A stretch of 13,652 bases of DNA from an uncultured Bacillota bacterium (lineage in GTDB: Bacteria; Bacillota; JAAYKD01). This document shows, piece by piece, positions 7,701 through 13,652 of this stretch (within the stretch, counting starts at the first letter, position 1; every line of letters begins with the position of its first letter). The stretch covers positions 1 to 13,652 of the forward strand of contig CALCNS010000142.1 of assembly GCA_937897315.1 (NCBI GenBank). Direction: 5' to 3'. A program made the position numbers and the translations under genes. The notes under the pieces were generated by a model, which was not told the origin of the DNA, did no database searches, and saw nothing but the letters and a program-made list of their open reading frames with translations.

Positions 7701-8079
7701 TGTTCTGACCATTGGCTCTACCGATGCGACCAAAAATGGAGCTGCCATGACAGGTATGGATCAAGCTCCTGTAATCATCAACGGCCGTACCTTCCTGCCT
7801 GTCCGTTTTGTATTCGAGGACTTGCTGAACGGCACGGTTGAATATAATTACGACACCAAAGTCATCACCTCCATTGTGAGAGGAAACACCATTAAAATGG
7901 TTATTGGTTCCAAAGTTGCTGTTGTGAACGGAAACGATGTTTCTCTGTTAGAAGCACCTTTTGTTGAACCCTCCACAAACCGCACATTAGTTCCGATGCG
8001 TGAAATAATGGAAGCCATTGGAATCACATTAACTTATCTTGAAGCCACCCAAACCGTCTCTATTGTGATTCCTCAATAA
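4702..8079 (+). CDS. S-layer-like secreted surface protein, rightward copy, with C-terminal copper-amine-oxidase-N-like domain
   Basis: 1125 residues from the TTG at 4702 (read as Met). The signal peptide KKFLSVLLTMAMVMSLF plus GGTVLA-A is followed by a mature chain rich in Thr, Val and Ala with no cysteine that I can find, a common trait of S-layer proteins. The body is a series of beta-rich Ig-like segments, for instance about 806-875 (LTVTDARGKALEGYTVSV...GKAVLNV) and about 914-990 (GPVIHLEEVY...AYDVEGN). Residues about 997-1125 resemble the Cu_amine_oxidN1 domain frequent in secreted clostridial proteins (INGRTFLPVRFVFE, RTLVPMREIMEAIG). I see no SLH repeat or LPXTG signal, so how it attaches to the wall is unknown. 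It is paralogous along its length to the gene at 1-2735. No strong promoter faces it, so it is predicted to be silent or weak in this orientation. Its codon choice looks less uniform than that of the leftward copy, a qualitative impression only. Confidence 0.88.
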   Translation: MKKFLSVLLTMAMVMSLFGGTVLAAPGANINAITFSKDYVVEGVDAEVKVILEPKATKTIGNTVTWTLLKGTDVFDTGSASTFDSATAGYKEFYLSTTRLTVADGDVEQAYTLFVEDDAAGVTGASASKTLTARHPLNINSSTSVPVVKLNVNTTFNGVITGGKELYVALLHNGVVVASTQANASGEFTLSRTFTAADKYAIGFRKGTLGGFTSYINVDFEPKEDTKISNTIVPVATRDDDGAAGFKTVVTVAPLANADALPNEKNTFVELAYPNGDKVKMAIDAGATAHEYTYTFTTDTLKPGTYTVTAVTFDADVSAELKLADIKLPNFVALRKAVGTFTVADNANNMVVTVTPGEKAPAPANTFTAGAGVTNSAFDQVVPATATNSQAVEVKISAPSLKAISKVVYTVTGPIKSTINRTSTYSSTNTNYDKGTAGNVFTRVETFDITHGGTITVSGTVTYTDKTTEPIEKTVKANGYVVEFDAYELGQVGKEVTLKAIVKTTSGTPVNNKKVVWTPSAAAFYHYNTTDKVYLNTLAGIGTTFVDGTSTNIIDGTYSRNVKLGAYATGKIEVLDGTKVYAESTFVIYGDAVYTAEVTGELIATIAGQKLAVAVYNANGTKINPTTVQIDELGKDVVTQASFTNLPITDGKVTFDPTTTGTFNLLLGTDQGSKMVVVPVTIIAPQVSSVTVAGVESSTVTAGIREEVVITFENLTNGTIEFSNTNVLDSSLIPADIAIYTSETGANKLAAGGTINIANKVAKFYVDGLAKRDDTSTINVKAKADAAGATAVSVTKLTLSPVKIETGDVKNLVVDANVDLNLTVTDARGKALEGYTVSVSTGAGNLAGNNTAITDAEGKAVLNVKPVSVGNVELSVGDSAGTFDVLYELDRNDAFVLTNSDVLVRLPVGRDTTGPVIHLEEVYSSQVDSYTVAFTVSDTSKIAEVWIDNNKALVRPDNSVRYTFTNLKPGTQEFEVLAYDVEGNGTVATIVVEYLKPATVVLTIGSTDATKNGAAMTGMDQAPVIINGRTFLPVRFVFEDLLNGTVEYNYDTKVITSIVRGNTIKMVIGSKVAVVNGNDVSLLEAPFVEPSTNRTLVPMREIMEAIGITLTYLEATQTVSIVIPQ

Positions 8080-8098
8080 TTCAAAGTTTTTTCCTTCC

Positions 8099-8138
8099 GC
8101 CCCGGATGCTCGCAAGAGTGTCCGGGGCCTTTATTTAT
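8099..8138 (+). terminator. Terminator of the rightward surface-protein gene
   Basis: A 13-bp stem (8099-8111 with 8116-8128, two G:U pairs) is capped by a GCAA tetraloop and followed by CTTTATTTATT. It sits 20 nt after the stop codon and insulates argS from the surface-protein gene. Confidence 0.88.
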
Positions 8139-8179
8139 TGGTCAGAACGTGATGAAATTGGTGACCCTTTGCTGTATTA

Positions 8180-8208
8180 TGGACAACATTTGGCTGGCAT
8201 GTTATAAT
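8180..8208 (+). promoter_or_regulatory. argS promoter
   Basis: TGGACA (8180-8185), a 17-nt spacer and TATAAT (8203-8208), with an extended -10 TGT directly before it. The -35 matches consensus at 5 of 6 and the -10 at 6 of 6. The leader to the argS ATG is only about 40 nt, so no T-box or other riboswitch fits. Confidence 0.85.
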
Positions 8209-8255
8209 GTATTAGTTACAGTACGCACGAACTTCCACTAGGGAGAGGATACACC

Positions 8256-10175
8256 ATGAACATCAATCAACTCAAAGAATGGACTTCGCAGGCCTTGTTA
8301 CAGGGCTTACAAGTAGAGATGAAGCCAGAAGAAATCTCCTGGGAGGCACCACCGAACCCCACGTTTGGTGATTTGTCGACCCCGGTTTCTTTAAAGTTGG
8401 CTAAAATACTACGACGGAAACCGTTGGACATTGCCCACGACTTGGCGGCTGCCTTACAGCCATTATTGCCCAAAGCCGTCGATGCCTTGTCGGTGACTCT
8501 ACCCGGCTACGTCAATATGCAATACAACTATGCGTATTTGGCATCGCAATTGCTTCATACACAGGAAACACCGGCTCCCACTGCCGGAGTTCGTAAGGGC
8601 AAAGTCGTCATAGAGCATACCAACATTAATCCCAATAAAGCCGCTCACATTGGGCACTTACGCAACTCCTGTTTGGGCGATACCTTGGCTCGCTTGTTGC
8701 GTGCTACCGGTTATGAAGTGGAAGTGCAAAATTACATTGACGATACCGGCACCGCGGTAGCTGATATTGTGGTAGGCATGGAGTTGTTGAACCCGGTATG
8801 GGACGAAAGCAAAGAGAGCTTTGACTACTTCTGCTGGGATCTTTATACCAACATCAATGAGCGATATGCTGTGCAACCTGAACTGAAAGAACTGCAGCGC
8901 AAGGTTTTACACGACATCGAAATCGGCAATAACCCTACTGCTACCAAGGCTAAAGAAATTTCTACACAAATTGTCGATTGTCATTTGCGCACCATGGCTC
9001 GCTTTGGTATCTTTTATGAACTGCTCACCTGGGAGAGCGATATTTTACATTTGGGGTTCTGGAAACACGCTTTTGCTCACTTAAAAAACAACGATGGCTT
9101 GGTGTACGAAACCGAAGGTCCCAATGCGGGTTGTTGGGTGGTAAAACTCGACGATGTCGAGGGGTTTAGCCAAATGGAGAACCCAGACAAAGTATTAGTT
9201 CGTTCCAATGGCACAGCTACCTATGTCGCCAAAGACATTGCATACCAAATGTGGAAATTTGGGGTGCTGGGTTTAGACTTCCAGTATCGCCCCTATGTTG
9301 TGCAACAAAACGGTGAAATGCTGGAAACGAGCGATACCTACCACGGCACCGAGCGCACCTGCTATGGTCGTGCCGATAAGGTCATCAACGTCATCGACAT
9401 TCGCCAGAAATACTTGCAAGATGTGTTACGCGTCTCCTTGAATAAATTGGGCTTTACGAAAGAAGCCAACAATTCGGTGCATTTTGGATACGAAGTCGTC
9501 GCTCTTTCGGCCGCAGCCGCGAAAGAATTGGGCGTAACAGTCGACGAAGCCGATGAAAAAGGTATTTATGCCATGGCAGGCAGAAAAGGGATTGGAGTCA
9601 AAGCGGATGATTTGGTCGACCGGGTCATAGCCAAAGCCACCGAGGAAGTAGCCAAGCGTCACCCGGAGCATACCGCTGAAGAAAACACCGCCTTGGGCGA
9701 ACAAATTGCCATTGCTGCCATACGATATTATATGATTCGCTACAACATGAATTCTCTTATCGTCTTCGACTTTGCCGAGGCCTTGAATATGCAGGGGAAT
9801 ACCGGCCCGTATTTGCAGTATGCACATGCCAGGGCCAACAATATTTTGGAACGCGCCAAAAGCAACGGTGCTCTGCCCGAATACCGTGTACCCGAGGGTT
9901 ATGCCCTTACCGACCCGGAAAAACTGCTGGTACGCCTGTTATATGAGCTACCAGAGGCAGTGGAACGAGCAGCAGAAGGTTTGGCTCCTTCTGTGATGAC
10001 CGAATATGTGTATCAATTGGCATCTGCTTTTATGAGTTTCTACGAAACCACACCGGTCATGAATGCAGATACCCAAGAGTTACGTTCTTTCCGTTTGGCT
10101 TTGGTCGATTGCTACCGAGCAAAGCTGAAGGAGTCGCTAACCATCCTTGGCATTCCTGCACCTACCCGCATGTAG
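8256..10175 (+). CDS. argS: Arginyl-tRNA synthetase
   Basis: This cytoplasmic class I enzyme charges tRNA-Arg with arginine using ATP. It is 639 residues, longer than the roughly 560 of the Bacillus enzyme. Residues 1-95 form the N-terminal tRNA-recognition domain. The catalytic core carries the HIGH motif at 131-134 in the context NPNKAAHIGHLRN, then QNYIDDTG (158-165) and ATYVAKDIAYQ (321-331). The KMSKS region is degenerate (AMAGRKG, 439-445). The lysine just before HIGH (K128) may compensate, as proposed for other ArgRS lacking KMSKS. The C-terminal DALR-type anticodon-binding domain starts near GNTGPYLQYAHARANNIL (514-531). The ATG at 8256 is preceded by GGGAGAGG. It has its own strong promoter, and the downstream dehydrogenase follows after 53 nt. 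Confidence 0.96.
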   Translation: MNINQLKEWTSQALLQGLQVEMKPEEISWEAPPNPTFGDLSTPVSLKLAKILRRKPLDIAHDLAAALQPLLPKAVDALSVTLPGYVNMQYNYAYLASQLLHTQETPAPTAGVRKGKVVIEHTNINPNKAAHIGHLRNSCLGDTLARLLRATGYEVEVQNYIDDTGTAVADIVVGMELLNPVWDESKESFDYFCWDLYTNINERYAVQPELKELQRKVLHDIEIGNNPTATKAKEISTQIVDCHLRTMARFGIFYELLTWESDILHLGFWKHAFAHLKNNDGLVYETEGPNAGCWVVKLDDVEGFSQMENPDKVLVRSNGTATYVAKDIAYQMWKFGVLGLDFQYRPYVVQQNGEMLETSDTYHGTERTCYGRADKVINVIDIRQKYLQDVLRVSLNKLGFTKEANNSVHFGYEVVALSAAAAKELGVTVDEADEKGIYAMAGRKGIGVKADDLVDRVIAKATEEVAKRHPEHTAEENTALGEQIAIAAIRYYMIRYNMNSLIVFDFAEALNMQGNTGPYLQYAHARANNILERAKSNGALPEYRVPEGYALTDPEKLLVRLLYELPEAVERAAEGLAPSVMTEYVYQLASAFMSFYETTPVMNADTQELRSFRLALVDCYRAKLKESLTILGIPAPTRM

Positions 10176-10228
10176 TTCACTAAACTGTCCCGTAAAGGGC
10201 GGTTCAAATAGAAAGGGGATCAATATTC

Positions 10229-11179
10229 ATGGAAAAGAAGATTCTTGTCACCGGCTCTCTGGGCCAAATCGGTACGGAATTGGTTTTGGCAATGCGTGAG
10301 CGCTATGGCACCCAAAACATTATCGCTAGCGACTTGCACGATACCTGTCCCGATATCTTAGCAGACGGTCCTTACGAAAAAGTAGACGTCATGAATCCTC
10401 AACGCATGGCCGATGTGGTGAAGAAATACTCGGTAAACCAAATCGTGCATTTGGCTGCTCTGTTGTCGGCAGTAGCCGAAGCAAAACCTGTTTTGGCTTA
10501 TCAGGTCAACTTAGGTGGTTTGTTCAATGTGTTGGAACTGGCTCGCGAAACCGGTTGCGGTGTTTTCACCCCCAGCTCCATTGCTGCTTTTGGTCCTGGC
10601 ACTCCCGCCGATCACACCCCCCAAGACACCATTCAACGTCCTACCACCATGTATGGTGTGACTAAGGTGGCCGGCGAATTGTTGTGTGACTATTACTTTA
10701 AAAAATATGGTGTTGACACCCGTGGCGTGCGTTTCCCCGGTTTAATTTCTCATGCTGTGTTACCCGGTGGTGGAACCACAGATTACGCTGTTCACATTTA
10801 CTATGAAGCCCTTCGCAAAGCAGCTTATACCAGCTACATTGCTGCCGGTACCTTCATGGATATGATGTATATGCCCGATGCATTGAATGCGATTATTGAC
10901 CTTATGGAAGCCGATGCTTCTAAATTGGTTCACCGCAATGCATTCAATATTTCTGCTATGTCCTTTGAACCGGAAATGTTAGCTGCAGAAATTCGCAAGC
11001 ACATTCCTGAATTCAAAATGGATTACAATGTGGACCCGGTTCGCCAGGCCATTGCCGATTCTTGGCCGAACAGCTTGGATGACAGCGTTGCCAGAGCCGA
11101 ATGGGGATGGAATCCAAAGTATGATTTGGCCGCCATGACCACCGACATGTTGATCCAATTGAAGAAGAAGGGGATTTAG
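10229..11179 (+). CDS. L-threonine 3-dehydrogenase, short-chain (NAD-dependent epimerase-like) type
   Basis: 316 residues of the extended SDR fold. The NAD site GSLGQIG matches GxxGxxG at 9-15, and an acidic residue follows beta-2 (D35), favouring NAD over NADP. The catalytic set is the serines of TPSSIAAFGP (116/117) and Y142-x3-K146 (MYGVTK). The segments PSSIAAFGP, RFPGLIS and TTDYAVHIYYEAL are typical of the SDR-type threonine dehydrogenases rather than sugar-nucleotide epimerases. The reaction is oxidation of L-threonine to 2-amino-3-oxobutyrate, which a CoA ligase (not in this window) splits to glycine and acetyl-CoA. GAAAGGGG precedes the ATG. It lies 53 nt after argS without a clear promoter or terminator between, so co-transcription is likely. 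A weak bulged hairpin (10183-10204) lies in that gap. Substrate specificity is inferred from motif recall. Confidence 0.82.
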   Translation: MEKKILVTGSLGQIGTELVLAMRERYGTQNIIASDLHDTCPDILADGPYEKVDVMNPQRMADVVKKYSVNQIVHLAALLSAVAEAKPVLAYQVNLGGLFNVLELARETGCGVFTPSSIAAFGPGTPADHTPQDTIQRPTTMYGVTKVAGELLCDYYFKKYGVDTRGVRFPGLISHAVLPGGGTTDYAVHIYYEALRKAAYTSYIAAGTFMDMMYMPDALNAIIDLMEADASKLVHRNAFNISAMSFEPEMLAAEIRKHIPEFKMDYNVDPVRQAIADSWPNSLDDSVARAEWGWNPKYDLAAMTTDMLIQLKKKGI

Positions 11180-11207
11180 TTCGTTTCCTTTCTATAATAG
11201 TAATTTT

Positions 11208-11256
11208 AAGGCAGTTGCAAGCAGGAGCAGACCGCTCTTTATGCAACTGCCTTTTT
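11208..11256 (+). terminator. Terminator after the threonine dehydrogenase gene
   Basis: AAGGCAGTTGCA (11208-11219) pairs perfectly with TGCAACTGCCTT (11242-11253), and the T-run continues to 11256. The 22-nt loop contains a small secondary hairpin (GAGC/GCTC). It ends the argS transcript. Confidence 0.9.
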
Positions 11257-11304
11257 CATACCAAAAACGACACAGAAAATTCATAATTGAACGGGAAAGT
11301 ACTA

Positions 11305-11333
11305 TTGCACTACAGCCTTAAATCCTGTATATT
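11305..11333 (+). promoter_or_regulatory. Probable rpoE promoter
   Basis: TTGCAC (11305-11310), 17 nt, TATATT (11328-11333). The -10 is good and the -35 moderate. It is the best candidate in the gap after the preceding terminator and would start transcription about 48 nt before the rpoE ATG. Confidence 0.55.
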
Positions 11334-11387
11334 TGTGCAGTCGAATGATTCCTTATGTCATCGATAATACACACTGAGGTGTTGCTA

Positions 11388-11774
11388 ATGTCAGAAAAAC
11401 AACTTCACAAAAACATGAAAGAAACCGAGATTGCGTTTCATTTATTACAGGGAAACCGCACTTTACACATTAAAGACTTGGTGCAGGAAATTCTTCAAAT
11501 CAAGGGACTCCCGCCTGTCGATACCGCCCGGGCGATGGCCAGAATCTATACATCGTTAATACAAGACACTCGTTTCTCTTTTAAAGGCAACGGTATGTGG
11601 GGATTACGTGATTGGAAAGGCGAAATGCCGCGTAAAAACGATCCGGATTTGTTGCCTTCCGAAAAGCATTATCAACCCAAAGCCGAAGACTATATTTGGG
11701 ACGACGATGCCGAGGACGAAGATGAAGAGGAAAAGGAAGACGATCACGAAATTATTGAACCCCCTGAAGCGTAA
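11388..11774 (+). CDS. rpoE: DNA-directed RNA polymerase delta subunit
   Basis: 128 residues from the ATG at 11388, chosen because GAGGTG lies 6 nt upstream; an ATG 33 nt earlier lacks a good site. Residues about 10-80 match the HARE-HTH fold (KETEIAFHLLQGNRTLHIKDLVQEIL, RFSFKGNGMWGLRDW), followed by a strongly acidic tail (DDDAEDEDEEEKEDDHE). This head-plus-acidic-tail layout is diagnostic for the Gram-positive delta factor, which binds core RNA polymerase, lowers nonspecific nucleic-acid binding and speeds recycling. The tail is shorter than in the 173-residue Bacillus subtilis protein. Placement directly upstream of pyrG is the usual Bacillota order. The terminator-like hairpin in the pyrG leader may also end rpoE transcripts. 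Confidence 0.92.
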   Translation: MSEKQLHKNMKETEIAFHLLQGNRTLHIKDLVQEILQIKGLPPVDTARAMARIYTSLIQDTRFSFKGNGMWGLRDWKGEMPRKNDPDLLPSEKHYQPKAEDYIWDDDAEDEDEEEKEDDHEIIEPPEA

Positions 11775-11802
11775 ATTTTTTACAAATCTACCTTTTTTTC
11801 CC

Positions 11803-11831
11803 TTGACAGAAACCTTGATAAAAGATATTAT
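11803..11831 (+). promoter_or_regulatory. pyrG promoter
   Basis: TTGACA (11803-11808, perfect), a 17-nt spacer, TATTAT (11826-11831, 5 of 6). The initially transcribed sequence is GGGC at 11837-11840, the feature needed for CTP-sensitive slippage. Confidence 0.9.
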
Positions 11832-11836
11832 GGTAA

Positions 11837-11890
11837 GGGCACTCTACGAGCGCACAAAGACCGGCCTTCCAGTAAGGTCGGTCTTTTTTT
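11837..11890 (+). promoter_or_regulatory. pyrG leader attenuator (CTP-sensing reiterative transcription type)
   Basis: The transcript would begin GGGC. Downstream, 11856-11868 pairs with 11874-11886 (13 bp, one G:U) around a 5-nt loop and runs into seven Ts (11884-11890), an intrinsic terminator ahead of pyrG. In B. subtilis, low CTP makes polymerase stall at the C of GGGC and add extra Gs; the poly-G then pairs with a pyrimidine-rich stretch of the terminator stem and prevents termination. Here the candidate partner is CCGGCCUUCC (11861-11870). The mechanism is established for the homologue and inferred here. Confidence 0.8.
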
Positions 11891-11899
11891 GTTTTATAG

Positions 11900-13552
<1,653 letters not shown>

Positions 13553-13652
13553 TAGCTTACCTTCAGAAAAAATTCAAGAAAAAAGCAGGGTAGATGCAAT
13601 GATATGCTCCCTTTATGAGAGACAGTGAAATAAAAACCACTGTTAATCATGA

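Noticed and set aside
3125..8225. ACAGTACG at 3125-3132, 4287-4294 and 8218-8225, suggesting a direct repeat flanking the recombinase gene.
   Set aside because: Eight bases with a palindromic GTAC core, and a third copy just downstream of the argS promoter, make chance likely. It does not coincide with the segment ends.
10183..10204. Hairpin between argS and the dehydrogenase as a possible terminator.
   Set aside because: The stem is bulged and wobble-rich and has no T-run, so it is unlikely to end transcription.
13586..13643. Short inverted repeats after pyrG (AGGG/CCCT with GCA/TGC, and ACAGTG/CACTGT) as a possible terminator or operator.
   Set aside because: Stems are short or interrupted and no T-tract follows; the window ends before context can decide.

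Overview
The window looks like a chromosomal segment of a low-to-mid-GC Bacillota bacterium. A clostridial, Peptococcales-like lineage is my guess, not a demonstrated assignment. The support is strong AGGAGG ribosome-binding sites, sigma-A promoters with 17-nt spacers, an RNA polymerase delta subunit gene directly upstream of pyrG, a Gram-positive-style pyrG attenuator, and large cysteine-poor secreted proteins, one ending in a copper-amine-oxidase-N-like domain.

Left part (1-8138) is the interesting region. Two long, paralogous S-layer-type secreted proteins are encoded divergently: one leftward (1-2735, cut by the window edge) and one rightward (4702-8079). Both start at TTG and share almost the same ribosome-binding site and signal peptide. 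Between them lies a segment of about 1.84 kb carrying one gene, a complete tyrosine recombinase (3210-4286). The segment is bounded by an inverted repeat (ACCATTCCCTACCGATA, 17/17 identical, 21/22 when extended) that sits in the 5' leader of each S-layer gene. Inside the left end, a near-consensus promoter (TTGAAA-17-TATACT) points outward at the leftward gene. I found no comparable promoter facing the rightward gene, and a terminator separates that gene from the recombinase. This is the layout of an invertible promoter switch: the leftward gene would be ON as drawn, and inversion would hand promoter and leader to the rightward gene. The leader also folds into a long nested hairpin whose closing stem uses the inverted-repeat sequence, so either orientation would rebuild it.

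Right part (8180-13552) is core housekeeping, all rightward: argS (arginyl-tRNA synthetase), a short-chain-type L-threonine 3-dehydrogenase probably co-transcribed with it, a terminator, rpoE (delta subunit), then pyrG (CTP synthase) behind its own promoter and a leader terminator. The initially transcribed GGGC plus the leader terminator match the CTP-sensing reiterative-transcription attenuation known for Bacillus subtilis pyrG.

Gene-free stretches: 2736-3209 holds the leader, promoter, possible operator repeats and recombinase promoter; 4287-4701 holds the recombinase terminator, an AT-rich spacer and the right inverted repeat. In 13553-13652, after pyrG, I see nothing I can call. No tRNA, rRNA, CRISPR array or IS element was seen.
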